From assembly GCA_024222295.1 (NCBI GenBank), contig JAAEPF010000024.1, forward strand, positions 1 through 64,000: a DNA stretch of 64,000 bases. Direction: 5' to 3'. Both the position numbers and the translations under genes were made by a program. Below, piece after piece: positions 17,251 to 25,813 of the stretch. Origin of the DNA: Actinomycetes bacterium. Its GTDB lineage: Bacteria > Actinomycetota > Acidimicrobiia > Acidimicrobiales > Microtrichaceae. The notes beneath the pieces are model-generated. The model searched no databases. It was not told the origin of the DNA and saw only the letters and a list, made by a program, of their open reading frames with translations. The number at the start of each line of letters is the position of its first letter. Within the stretch, counting starts at the first letter, position 1.

Positions 17251-17709
17251 GTGAGCAACAGTTCCGACCCTGCGGACGACCCCGTCGGCCACGCCGCCCT
17301 GGTGGCAGCGGAACTGGCCGTGCGCGAGCTCTCTGCTCGCTACTGCATGGCGGTCGACGACGGCCGGTTCGAGGAGTTCGCAGAGCTCTACGAGCCCGAT
17401 GCCGTGCTGCACGTGATGGGAGGCTCCCACCGTGGGCGCGACTCGATCCGGGAGTTCATGTCCGCCGCCCAGAGTCCCGAGCTGCGCGGTCGCCATACCA
17501 CGTCAAGCCACGTCACCACCCTCGACGTGGCCGCCGGTACCGGGTCGGGATGGGTCGACTACGTGTTCTTCGACGCCGACGGGCATGCAACCAATCTCGG
17601 GAGGTACCACGACCGTTACGTGCGGGGTGCCGACGGCCGATGGCGGTTCGCGGTCCGCGAGATCGTGTTTCGGGGCGCGAAGCCTGAGCTCACCGAACCC
17701 TGGGCCTGA
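17251..17709 (+). CDS. SnoaL-like (NTF2-fold) protein
   Basis: This 152-residue single-domain protein of the NTF2-like superfamily shows the family pattern A-V-D-D-G-R-F-E-E-F-A-E-L-Y-E-P-D-A-V-L and a C-terminal D-G-R-W-R-F-A-V-R-E-I-V-F strand. Members include ketosteroid isomerases, scytalone dehydratase and (in MaoC-free pathways) enoyl-CoA hydratase-like proteins, so a hydration or isomerisation step on a bulky substrate is possible. The GTG at 17251 is chosen because the open frame otherwise starts on the operator edge. It is divergent from the propeller operon. Confidence 0.8.
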   Translation: MSNSSDPADDPVGHAALVAAELAVRELSARYCMAVDDGRFEEFAELYEPDAVLHVMGGSHRGRDSIREFMSAAQSPELRGRHTTSSHVTTLDVAAGTGSGWVDYVFFDADGHATNLGRYHDRYVRGADGRWRFAVREIVFRGAKPELTEPWA

Positions 17710-17764
17710 AGCCGATCCAGCCCCTGCATGCGCGAGAGCGGCGTGTCGCTGGTAGACAGCCGGG

Positions 17765-18769
17765 ATGGAACATCGTTACCTCGGCAACAGCGGTCTCAAG
17801 GTCAGTTCGATCGCGTACGGCAACTGGATCACCCACGGCAACCAGGTCGAGGACGACACTGCGATCGCCTGCATCGAGGAAGCGCTCGACGTGGGCATCA
17901 CCACTTTCGACACCGCCGACGTCTACGCGCTCGGCCGCGCGGAGGACGTCATGGGCCGCGCCCTCGACGGCGTGCGACGGGAGTCCATCGAGTTGTGCAC
18001 GAAGGTGTACTGGCCGACCGGAAGCGGCCCCAACGACCGTGGCCTGTCGCGCAAGCACATCATGGAGAGCTGCGAGTCATCACTGCGGCGCCTGCGCACG
18101 GACCACATCGACCTATACCAGGCTCACCGCTACGACACCGAGATGCCGCTAGAGGAGACGATGGTCGCATTCGCGGACCTCGTTCATTCGGGCAAGGTGC
18201 ACTACATCGGCTGTTCGGAGTGGACTGCCGAGCAGATCCGCGAAGGGGCGGCGCTCGCAGGGGAGCTGCGCATCCCGTTCGTGTCGAGCCAGCCGCAGTA
18301 CTCGCTGCTGTGGCGCGTGATCGAAGCAGAGGTGGTGCCTGCGTGCGAGGAGATGGGGCTCTCGCAGATTGTCTGGTCGCCGCTCGCCCAGGGGATCCTC
18401 ACCGGCAAGTACCGCTCGGGCGAGCCGCACCCGGAGGGTTCTCGTGCCGAGGGTGACACCGATGAGGCCAGGATGATGGCGGCGATGATCAACGATGACC
18501 TGCTCGATCAGGTGCAGGAGGTCGGCAGGGTCGCGGAGCTGATCGGTTGCTCCACTGCGCAGCTGGCGCTTGCCTGGGTGTTGCGGAACCAGAACGTGGC
18601 GGCGGCAATCGTGGGTGCCAGTCGGCCGGAGCAGATCCGCGACAACGTGGGTGCACTCGACGTCGATCTCAGCGACGAGCTCGCGTCGCAGATCGAAGGC
18701 CTGTTGGAGTCGTCGGCCGTCACGGACCCCTCCATGACCGAGGCGTTTGCCCCCTCCGAACGGCCCTGA
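17765..18769 (+). CDS. Aldo/keto reductase
   Basis: This 334-residue (beta/alpha)8-barrel NADPH oxidoreductase has the catalytic Asp and Tyr in D-T-A-D-V-Y, Lys in C-T-K-V-Y-W, and the C-terminal cofactor motif A-I-V-G-A-S-R-P-E-Q-I. It is closest in style to the potassium-channel-beta/YghZ group. A TAGACA hexamer ends 6 nt before the ATG, so the transcript may be leaderless. No operator copy is near. It stands between the SnoaL-like gene and the convergent acyl-CoA synthetase, so co-regulation is uncertain. Confidence 0.9.
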   Translation: MEHRYLGNSGLKVSSIAYGNWITHGNQVEDDTAIACIEEALDVGITTFDTADVYALGRAEDVMGRALDGVRRESIELCTKVYWPTGSGPNDRGLSRKHIMESCESSLRRLRTDHIDLYQAHRYDTEMPLEETMVAFADLVHSGKVHYIGCSEWTAEQIREGAALAGELRIPFVSSQPQYSLLWRVIEAEVVPACEEMGLSQIVWSPLAQGILTGKYRSGEPHPEGSRAEGDTDEARMMAAMINDDLLDQVQEVGRVAELIGCSTAQLALAWVLRNQNVAAAIVGASRPEQIRDNVGALDVDLSDELASQIEGLLESSAVTDPSMTEAFAPSERP

Positions 18770-18809
18770 GGGGAGGTGCGGCACGCAGGGCCTCGCGGGG
18801 GTCCGAGTG

Positions 18810-20441
18810 TCAGCCAGTCCCCGGGTAGTTGCCTCCGCCGTACTCGACATCGAGGTCCTCGTAGCGGATCGGCCAGCCGTCGCGGGGCAGCGGGTCGTCG
18901 CGGAACACCACCGACTTCGGCTTCTTGTATGACGCGATGCGCCCCTTCACGAACTCGATCAGCTCCTCCTCGGTCACGTCGTCGCCGGCCGACCTGCCGT
19001 CCTGGAGTACCACCACCGCACACACCGCCTGGTCCCACTTCGCATCGGGCAGCCCGATCACCGCGGCCTCGCGTACGGCGTCGTGAGCGTTCAGCGCCGC
19101 TTCGACCTCGGCGGGGTAGATGTTCTCCGCGGCCGACTTGATCAGTCGCCCCTTGGGGCCGACGAAGCTGAGCGAGCCGTCGGCCTCCCGGCGCCCGAGG
19201 TCGTTGGTGTGGTGCCACCCACCCGCCTGGCGACGGGCCGTCTCGGTGGGGTTGTTGTGATAGCCGGCCATCACCTGTGGTCCGGCGGCACAGATCTCGC
19301 CGGTCTCTCCGGCCGGTACCTCGTCGCCGTCGGGATCGAGCAGTCTGACGCGCACCAAAGGGGCGGGTCGCCCCGCTGATCCGTCGGCATCCACGCCGAG
19401 CGCGTTGAAAGTGAGCATCCCGACCACTTCGGTCTGCCCGAAGCCGGCGGGGTGGCGCGCCCAGGGCGAGTCGTCGACGGTGATCATGTCGTTCCACTCC
19501 GGACTGCCGCCGAACGTGCGCAGGCAGCTCAGGTCGAACGGGCGCTCGCCCGAGTCGTCTGGCGCGTTGAGCTCGAGGATCTTCTCGATCGTGGGGCCCA
19601 TCACGAACGCGCCGGTGCATCGCTCGTCGGCGATCACGCGGCAGATGTCCTCGGCGTCGGCCTTCGGCGTGAACAGGTTGACACCGCCCATCACGAGCGT
19701 GGCGAGCGTGGTCATGAATGTGGCGACGTGAAACAACGGTCCGCAGTTGAGGTAGCGGTAGTCGGGGTCGATGCGCTGCAGGTTGGCCATCATCAGCGCC
19801 TGCACGAGCACCCCGGAGTGCGTGAGCAGCGCGCCGTTGGGCGTGCCGGTGAACGCTGCGGTGTAGAGCATCAGCACCGCGTCTGCCTCCGTCACCTCGG
19901 GCGGGTCCGGCCAGTCCTCGGGGTCGACCGGGTCCCCGGCCGCCAGAAACGCCTCGTAGGACTCCTGGTCCTGCGCGCCGGCATCGTGGCGCAGCCAAAG
20001 CGCCTCTTGCACCGCTTCGCCCACCTGTTCGCGCGCTGCGGCCACTGTTTCGCCGACGTCAGCGTCCTGCCAGATGACGACCTTGGCCTCGGCGTTGCCG
20101 AGCACGAAGGCGAGCTCGTCGGCCGACGACCGCCAGTTGGCCACACAGCAGATGGCGCCGAGCTTCGCGGCTGCACCGAGGCACTCGATGATGCGGTGGC
20201 TGTTCTGGCCCATCCACAGGATCACGTCGCCCCGGCCGACTGCCCGTGAGCGCAGTGCCGAGCAGAGCTGGTTGATCCGGTCATCCAGCTCCGGCCACGT
20301 GAGCCGCACATCCCCGTCGACTGTGGCGAGGTGCTCAGGGTGGTTGCGGCGGTGCTCGCGGAAGGTGTCGGCGAGGGTGAATCGGTGCAGGTTGGCGGGC
20401 CCGGCCGCTCTGAGCCCGTCGGTGGTAGCGGTGTCTGTCAC
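18810..20441 (-). CDS. Acyl-CoA synthetase (FadD-type, ANL superfamily)
   Basis: This 543-residue adenylate-forming enzyme activates a carboxylic acid to its CoA thioester with ATP. It has an atypical P-loop region (L-Y-T-A-A-F-T-G-T-P-N-G instead of Y-T-S-G-T-T-G), G-Q-T-E-V at the A5 motif, the hinge T-N-D-L-G-R-R and the C-terminal Lys motif near S-Y-K-K-P-K-S. The A3 change (Ala-Ala-Phe for Ser-Gly-Thr) is unusual and could alter rate or specificity. Operator copy 6 is 21 nt upstream of its GTG. It follows a second synthetase on the same strand with a 51-bp gap that has its own operator. Confidence 0.9.
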   Translation of the reverse strand: MTDTATTDGLRAAGPANLHRFTLADTFREHRRNHPEHLATVDGDVRLTWPELDDRINQLCSALRSRAVGRGDVILWMGQNSHRIIECLGAAAKLGAICCVANWRSSADELAFVLGNAEAKVVIWQDADVGETVAAAREQVGEAVQEALWLRHDAGAQDQESYEAFLAAGDPVDPEDWPDPPEVTEADAVLMLYTAAFTGTPNGALLTHSGVLVQALMMANLQRIDPDYRYLNCGPLFHVATFMTTLATLVMGGVNLFTPKADAEDICRVIADERCTGAFVMGPTIEKILELNAPDDSGERPFDLSCLRTFGGSPEWNDMITVDDSPWARHPAGFGQTEVVGMLTFNALGVDADGSAGRPAPLVRVRLLDPDGDEVPAGETGEICAAGPQVMAGYHNNPTETARRQAGGWHHTNDLGRREADGSLSFVGPKGRLIKSAAENIYPAEVEAALNAHDAVREAAVIGLPDAKWDQAVCAVVVLQDGRSAGDDVTEEELIEFVKGRIASYKKPKSVVFRDDPLPRDGWPIRYEDLDVEYGGGNYPGTG

Positions 20442-20462
20442 GCCGACATCATTGCGCGTTTG

Positions 20463-20478
20463 CTGACGCCCGTGTCAT
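20463..20478. promoter_or_regulatory. Palindromic operator copy 6
   Basis: CTGACGCCCGTGTCAT keeps the TGAC-N6-GTCA core but has a mismatch in its last base. It lies 21 nt upstream of the acyl-CoA synthetase start at 20441, inside a 51-bp gap between two synthetase genes. Confidence 0.7.
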
Positions 20479-20492
20479 GTGTGGGCGCCCTG

Positions 20493-21989
20493 TCACACCT
20501 CCGGTGCGGGTGGGAGGTCGCGCTTGAGCACCTTGCCAGTGGGGTTGCGCGGTAGCTCCGCGACGAAAGTCACGACTCGCGGGCACTTGTAGTCAGCGAG
20601 CTGCTCACGGCAGAACGTCATCAGCTCGTCGCCGGTGGCGTCTGCCCCATCGCGCAGCACAACCCACGCGCCCACGTCTTCGCCGAGCACCTCGTGGGGC
20701 ACGGCGGCCACGGCCGCTTCCAGCACCGCCGGGTGCTGGTAGAGCACGGCCTCGACATCTGCAGCGTGCACGTTGTTGCCGCCGCGGATGATCACATCCT
20801 TCGCTCGACCTGTGATGTAGAGGTAGCCGTCGTCATCCAGCCAGCCCAGGTCGCCCGAACGCAGCCATCCGCCCGACCAGGTCTGCGCGGTCGCCTGCTG
20901 GTCGCGGTAGTACTCGCGGTGCTTGTCGCCCACGTGGATCAGCACCTCGCCGACCTCACCAGTAGGAAGTGGATCGCCGAGCTCATCGGCGATCCGGATC
21001 TCGGTGCCGAGCGGAATTCCGACCGATCCCGGACGGCGCTCCAGTTCCTCGCGGGGAAGGAAGGTGAACGCGGTGCCCGCCTCGGTCATCGAGTAGTTGT
21101 TGCTGACTGTCGCCTCCGGCAGGCGGTATGCAAGGCGCTTGTGCAGCGTTGGTGGCAGCGGTGCCGAGCCGATGGCAACCATCTCGAGGCTGGTGAGGTC
21201 AGCGTCGTCGAAGCGGTCGCTGGCGGATATGAGCTGTGCCATGGCGGGCACCAGGAACGCCATCGTGGGCCGCTCCTGCTCAACGGTGTCGAGCCACAGG
21301 TCGACGTCGAAGCGGGGGAGGTAGTTGCAGGTCATCCCCATCTTCATCGGGTTGTAGACGAAGGAGATGCCGGCGAAGGTGAACAGCGGCGACGCGTGAA
21401 CCCAGCCGTGGCCGGTCCACTCGGGTTCGCCATTGGGGATGATGTGCAGGTTCGCGTGTCGCACGGCGATGCCCTTGGGCAGCCCCGTCGTGCCGGAGGT
21501 GTACATGATGTCGGCGAGGTCGTCGTCGCCGACCGGCTCCTGGAATGGTGAGTCGTCATCGGCCATCACGGCGTCGAGATCGCCGCCGTCGACCTCGATC
21601 ACGTGGTCGACGCTGGGCAGTCTGTCGGCCACCTGGTGCAATGTGGGTGCCAGGCGCGACGAAGTGATCACGGCCTTGGGCTCCGCATGGCCGAGCACCG
21701 CTGCGAGCTCGTCGGCGGTCAGGCGGGTGTTGGTGGGCACGGCAACGGCGCCGGCCTTGTGCACCGCGGCGTACGAGATGATCCAGGACAGGACCTGGTC
21801 CCCGTCGATCCATACCGCCACCCGGTCGCCCGTCTGCACGCCCATGGACCGCAGGCCACGCGCCAACCGGTTCGCGGCGGCGTCCCACCCGCCGAAGGTG
21901 AGCTCTTCGCCGGTGTCGACGCGGCGGTACGCGACCTCTGAAGCGCGGTGCTCGGCACACCAAGCCAGTTGTTGGACCTGTTGGGCCAC
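20493..21989 (-). CDS. Acyl-CoA synthetase (FadD-type, ANL superfamily)
   Basis: This 498-residue adenylate-forming CoA ligase has a canonical Y-T-S-G-T-T-G-L-P-K-G P-loop, N-N-Y-S-M-T-E-A-G (A5), S-G-D-L-G-W-L-D-D-D-G-Y (A7) and the catalytic Lys in P-T-G-K-V-L-K. Length and motifs fit enzymes that activate alkanoate or steroid side-chain acids; the exact substrate is unknown. The GTG start at 21989 has a GGAGGTG ribosome site. Operator copy 7 lies 70 nt upstream, further than most copies, in agreement with a leadered transcript. Confidence 0.92.
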   Translation of the reverse strand: MAQQVQQLAWCAEHRASEVAYRRVDTGEELTFGGWDAAANRLARGLRSMGVQTGDRVAVWIDGDQVLSWIISYAAVHKAGAVAVPTNTRLTADELAAVLGHAEPKAVITSSRLAPTLHQVADRLPSVDHVIEVDGGDLDAVMADDDSPFQEPVGDDDLADIMYTSGTTGLPKGIAVRHANLHIIPNGEPEWTGHGWVHASPLFTFAGISFVYNPMKMGMTCNYLPRFDVDLWLDTVEQERPTMAFLVPAMAQLISASDRFDDADLTSLEMVAIGSAPLPPTLHKRLAYRLPEATVSNNYSMTEAGTAFTFLPREELERRPGSVGIPLGTEIRIADELGDPLPTGEVGEVLIHVGDKHREYYRDQQATAQTWSGGWLRSGDLGWLDDDGYLYITGRAKDVIIRGGNNVHAADVEAVLYQHPAVLEAAVAAVPHEVLGEDVGAWVVLRDGADATGDELMTFCREQLADYKCPRVVTFVAELPRNPTGKVLKRDLPPAPEV

Positions 21990-22059
21990 GTGGACGCACC
22001 TCCCGCATCCCCGTGCTGCTGACGGGGCGTGAGCACATCATGGCCGATGTGCCATCGCA

Positions 22060-22075
22060 CTGACAGCCGTGTCAG
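22060..22075. promoter_or_regulatory. Palindromic operator copy 7
   Basis: CTGACAGCCGTGTCAG is flanked by A and T, extending the arms to 6 bp. It is 70 nt upstream of the synthetase start at 21989 and just beyond the end of the DinB-like gene. Confidence 0.75.
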
Positions 22076-22124
22076 TAACCAGCCGTCGTGGTGGTGCCGA
22101 TGTCGAGGATCCGGCCCAGGCTCA

Positions 22125-22934
22125 TCACCATGAGACAGCCTCGAGCGACGCGGCGAGAGTGTCCGGGTCGCCGAACACCTCGAGCATCTCCGACTCGACC
22201 GGCAGCCGACGGTTGACGAGCAGCATCAGGTATCCGACCGGCGCGCGGACTGCGACGTCGCCCTTGCCGTGACCGTGGACGTAGGTGACCGTCTCGTCGG
22301 CAAGCGAGACCATCCACTCCCCGTCGTCACCGAGCGAGCCGCTGGGGTCGGTCGCGTGAAGATGCAGTGTGGCCTCGCCCTGCGGCCTGGCGGCTCCGGG
22401 CCAACCGAGGCGCACGGGGACGCTGTCGAGCAACTCACAGATGCCGTCGGCTGCCACTCGCTGGGGCAGCTCGAACCCTTCTCCCGCCGCCAAGGCGGCA
22501 TCAGCGTTGTGCACGACTGTCTCGTGCAGTTGGCGACGCGCCCACCACCTGGCGTGCGGGTCGTCGCCCCAGACCCACAGCGGGTCCTCTGCCGCGGTGT
22601 CGCGAAGTGCTGCGAGCAAGCGGTCGCCGCCGTCGGCAAGCCACGGTGCCCAGCTGTCGTCGGTGGGAGTCGCAACGTCGAGCTCACGCCGGCTGATCCG
22701 CGCGGTCGCTCCGGTCCGCACGATCTCGCACGCCCATCGATGAGTGGTTCCGAGGTGCTCCCACAGGTCCGCTGCGGTCCAACCCGGGCACGTCGGTATC
22801 ACGAGCTCCGGGGGGCACCGTTCGGCCAGCGCGACCGTGCGGGTCAGCTCGGCTTCGAGCGCATCGATGGTCGTCTCGTGGTCGAGGTGGTACCTGCCTG
22901 CCTGGTCTGCGGCGTCGATCGTGGCATCGGTCAT
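22125..22934 (-). CDS. Mycothiol-dependent maleylpyruvate isomerase-like (DinB/MDMPI) protein
   Basis: This 269-residue protein has an N-terminal DinB-like four-helix bundle, with C-P-G-W-T-A-A-D-L-W-E-H-L-G carrying the first metal His and R-R-Q-L-H-E-T-V-V-H-N the second His pair. A C-terminal SCP2-like/MDMPI domain follows. The family includes mycothiol-dependent isomerases and transferases restricted to Actinobacteria. The start is the ATG at 22934; the longer frame adds an Arg-rich shadow. It lies upstream of the synthetase and its operator, so it is probably a separate transcription unit. Function is inferred only at family level. Confidence 0.82.
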   Translation of the reverse strand: MTDATIDAADQAGRYHLDHETTIDALEAELTRTVALAERCPPELVIPTCPGWTAADLWEHLGTTHRWACEIVRTGATARISRRELDVATPTDDSWAPWLADGGDRLLAALRDTAAEDPLWVWGDDPHARWWARRQLHETVVHNADAALAAGEGFELPQRVAADGICELLDSVPVRLGWPGAARPQGEATLHLHATDPSGSLGDDGEWMVSLADETVTYVHGHGKGDVAVRAPVGYLMLLVNRRLPVESEMLEVFGDPDTLAASLEAVSW

Positions 22935-23012
22935 CCAGCGAGTCTCCCACGGGTCTGCGCAGGGTTCGCCACGGGACCGGCCCGACAACCTGATGACAGC
23001 ACGGCCGCAGGA

Positions 23013-24287
23013 CTACCGCGCGAGCTTGTCGCCGAGGTGTTCGACCTGCCCACCCTCGCCACCCAGCAGCACGTCGTTGTAGTGGGCCTTGCCCAGGTGG
23101 TTGGCGTGGCTCGGGCGCACGAAGCCCATCAGCAGGCTGATCCGCTCCGGCGCCGCCTCGCCATCCAGCAGGTCATCGGTGGGTGGCAGCGACGCGTGCA
23201 TGGCGTCGGTGATGTGCAGCGACACGTCGCCGGCGGTCACCCGGAGCGGTTGGCCCCGGGGCGCGCGCGTGTCGCGGCCGTCGATGAACGGATAGGAGCC
23301 CTTGTGGGAACCGGGCAGAACCCGTAGCTCACCGGATCCCGGTCCGCCGTCGGTGAGGCAGATCGTCATCACGACCATCGGGCAGTTGGTCGCATGGCCG
23401 CCCATGCCGCAGTCGCGGTGCCATGGCAGGTCGGCAAGGCCCTCGACCACGTCCTTGCGCTTCCAGAGCACGGTCACCGAATCGCGTTTGCCTTCGCCCT
23501 TCGTCACGAGTGGCTCCGAGCAGAGCTCGACGATCCGGAGCAGACGCTCGTCGCGGGGGAGCCCGGCCAACTCCGGTTGCCGCGCCGCGGAGAGGACGCG
23601 GGTGAGTACTTCATCGCCGGACCCGGTGCGGCCCCACCATGACTTCTCGTCGCCGGGTGCGGCATCTGCTTCGGCCCGGTTGGCGCCGACGCGCAGCTCG
23701 GCCACCTCATCGGCTGAGAACACCGAGCCGATTGCCACGAACCCGGCCGTCGCCATGAAGTGCTCGGCCTCGGCCGCCATGTCGGGATCCGCGAGGTCGG
23801 AGAACTCGAACTTGCGCGAGGTGTCGAGTGGTTGACCGGCGAGGTCGCGGAGCTCCGCGGTATCGGGGTCGAACACGGGCAGGCCGTGGAACATCGCCCG
23901 CAGGCCCGGCTCCCAGCGCACGAAGCGCAGTGGCTTGCCCTCTGGGATCTCCACTCGCTTTCCGTAGAACAGCCCGGGTGCGGTGTCGAGGTCGGAGATC
24001 AGCCCGAGCCAGGCCTGCAGGTCGAGCTCGACGACCGTGTCGGCGAATTCCGTGCCCTCGACAACCTCGACCGTGCCGCTGCCGTCGGTGGGCGTGGGCA
24101 CGTAGGTGTACGCCCCGGCGGGCGTGCGCAACCCGAGAGTGCCGAGTGGAGCGAGGTCTGCGTAAGCCAGCGCCCCGTTGCCGGCTGCGAGCAGGGCGGG
24201 CAGTTCCTCGGTGTGGAAACGATGGAAGCTGTCGCTGTCGGCGCCGAAGCCCCCCGTCGCCACGTCCCCCGGCGTGTCTGTGCTCAT
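23013..24287 (-). CDS. Phytanoyl-CoA dioxygenase (PhyH) family protein
   Basis: In this 424-residue protein the C-terminal part (about 170-424) has the Fe(II)/2-oxoglutarate oxygenase facial triad: H-R-D in L-P-W-H-R-D-C-G-M-G-G-H, and a distal His in S-L-H-I-T-D-A-M-H-A. The Arg-containing 2-OG site would follow near E-R-I-S-L-L-M-G-F. The N-terminal 160 residues are an unusual extra region that I do not recognise. Such enzymes hydroxylate acyl-CoAs or other lipids next to the carbonyl. It lies 75 bp downstream of the PaaK-like ligase on the same strand, so co-transcription is possible. Confidence 0.83.
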   Translation of the reverse strand: MSTDTPGDVATGGFGADSDSFHRFHTEELPALLAAGNGALAYADLAPLGTLGLRTPAGAYTYVPTPTDGSGTVEVVEGTEFADTVVELDLQAWLGLISDLDTAPGLFYGKRVEIPEGKPLRFVRWEPGLRAMFHGLPVFDPDTAELRDLAGQPLDTSRKFEFSDLADPDMAAEAEHFMATAGFVAIGSVFSADEVAELRVGANRAEADAAPGDEKSWWGRTGSGDEVLTRVLSAARQPELAGLPRDERLLRIVELCSEPLVTKGEGKRDSVTVLWKRKDVVEGLADLPWHRDCGMGGHATNCPMVVMTICLTDGGPGSGELRVLPGSHKGSYPFIDGRDTRAPRGQPLRVTAGDVSLHITDAMHASLPPTDDLLDGEAAPERISLLMGFVRPSHANHLGKAHYNDVLLGGEGGQVEHLGDKLAR

Positions 24288-24362
24288 CGGATCAGCATCC
24301 CATGTTGCCCGGCGTCCGGCCAGAGGTTGGGCCTTGGGTCACAGACTGCCCGCACGGTCCGC

Positions 24363-25682
24363 TCAGGCGTCGATCACGCGCTTGAGCTTGTAGCCGGAGC
24401 GCTCGAGGGTCTCGCGGTCGAGCACTTCGACCGTGGCGACAACACCGATGGCTTCCTTGATGCCCGCTGCCACCTTGTCCGCGATCTGGTCCTTGTCTCC
24501 GCCGGCCGAACCCACTTCGAGACGAACCCGGAGGGGTTCGCCGGAGCCACCCGGGTTGACCACCACGAACTCGAGGGTCGGATCGGCGCACCCGGGAGCC
24601 GACTTGCGCAGCGCGTTCTCGAGATCGGACACCTGGAAGTGCACTCCCTGGCACGACAGCAGGTCCTTGAACCGTCCTCCCCAGAAGCCGATCCGGCCGG
24701 TTTCACCCAACGCGCAGTCGGCATCCTCGAGCATCGCCGCTTCCTCGAGGTCGTAGCGCAGAAGGCCGTTGTCGCGGCCGATCGTGGTGACCACGAGGTT
24801 GCCCCACTGGCCGTCGGGCACGTCGCGGCCGGTCTCGGGGTCGATCGCCTGCACGATCGCCCAGTCCTCATGCAGGTGGGCTCCATCACAGGACTGGTCG
24901 GGGCCGCCGATGTACGCGTAGCACTCGAATCCTGCGGTCATGAGTGGCATCAGCCCTCGGCCGAACCCGCCCATGCTGAGCGCGGGCCAGCCGCAGTCCT
25001 TCTCCAGGTCCACTCCGATCTTGGCTGCCACCTCCTGGAAGCGGTGGTGGCTCAGGGAGGTCATCGGCACGTCGGGGCTGATCCGCTTCCAGATGTCGAT
25101 CGCCTGCTCGGCGAGCTCATCGGTCTCCGGTGGCGGGACCCACAGGTTCAGGAACCCGAAGTACTCGAGCGTGCCAGACAGCATCAAGCCGCCGCCGTAC
25201 AGGTAGGCAGGGTGGCAGTGGGTGACTATCTGGCCGGGTCGCCAGCCGTTGCGCCACCAGTTGCGTGCCGCAGACTCGTACTCGATGAACAGGTCGTGTC
25301 GGGTGAGCATCGTGACCGTCGGCGTGCCGGTGGTGCCGGTGGACTGGCCGATGCGGATGTAGTCGGACATCGGGCTGAACCGGTAGTCGCCGAGCGGGGG
25401 ATGGTCTGCCTCCGAGTCGCGCAGGTCCTGCTTGAGCGTGATCGGAATCTGGTTGATGTCGTCGAGAGACTCGAGGTCCTGCGGTGACCCGACCCCCGCC
25501 TCGTCGAGTTTGCGCCTGAACAAGCCGTTGCCTTCGAGTGCCTTGCCGACGAAGTCGCGCAGGCCGTCGAGCTGGACCTCACGGCGCTGTGCAGGATCCA
25601 TCGTCTGGGCGTCGGGATCCCAGTGCTGCTGGTCGTCGGGTCGTGCTGGTGGTCCGAGCACCTCGGGTCCGTAGTCGGGCAT
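24363..25682 (-). CDS. PaaK-like CoA ligase (phenylacetate-CoA ligase family)
   Basis: This 439-residue adenylate-forming enzyme is of the short PaaK subgroup. The P-loop is S-T-G-T-T-G-T-P-T, an acidic Y-D-L-E-E-A motif follows, and the C-terminal Lys lies in the Y-K-L-K tail. It should activate an aromatic or alicyclic acid to its CoA ester. The ATG at 25682 has AGGGGGAC upstream. It is divergent from the FGGY kinase operon, with operator copy 8 48 nt away. It is the third acid-activating enzyme in the island, implying several acid substrates. Confidence 0.88.
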   Translation of the reverse strand: MPDYGPEVLGPPARPDDQQHWDPDAQTMDPAQRREVQLDGLRDFVGKALEGNGLFRRKLDEAGVGSPQDLESLDDINQIPITLKQDLRDSEADHPPLGDYRFSPMSDYIRIGQSTGTTGTPTVTMLTRHDLFIEYESAARNWWRNGWRPGQIVTHCHPAYLYGGGLMLSGTLEYFGFLNLWVPPPETDELAEQAIDIWKRISPDVPMTSLSHHRFQEVAAKIGVDLEKDCGWPALSMGGFGRGLMPLMTAGFECYAYIGGPDQSCDGAHLHEDWAIVQAIDPETGRDVPDGQWGNLVVTTIGRDNGLLRYDLEEAAMLEDADCALGETGRIGFWGGRFKDLLSCQGVHFQVSDLENALRKSAPGCADPTLEFVVVNPGGSGEPLRVRLEVGSAGGDKDQIADKVAAGIKEAIGVVATVEVLDRETLERSGYKLKRVIDA

Positions 25683-25730
25683 GGCGTGTCCCCCTGCTTG
25701 CCGGCTGGGCGCAAGGTTAGACTCCGTTAC

Positions 25731-25746
25731 CTGACACGTGCGTCAG
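25731..25746. promoter_or_regulatory. Palindromic operator copy 8
   Basis: CTGACACGTGCGTCAG is the exact reverse complement of copies 3 and 4. It lies between the divergent PaaK-like gene (48 nt) and the FGGY-kinase operon (67 nt). Confidence 0.8.
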
Positions 25747-25813
25747 GTGTGCACCGATCCGGCGGCCGGCGTCGGAACGCGAAGTCGAAGCCGGCGGAAA
25801 CACGGGGGACCAG

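Noticed and set aside
22072-22131. Possible short peptide after the DinB-like gene
   Set aside because: About 20 codons, overlaps the operator, no homology signal.
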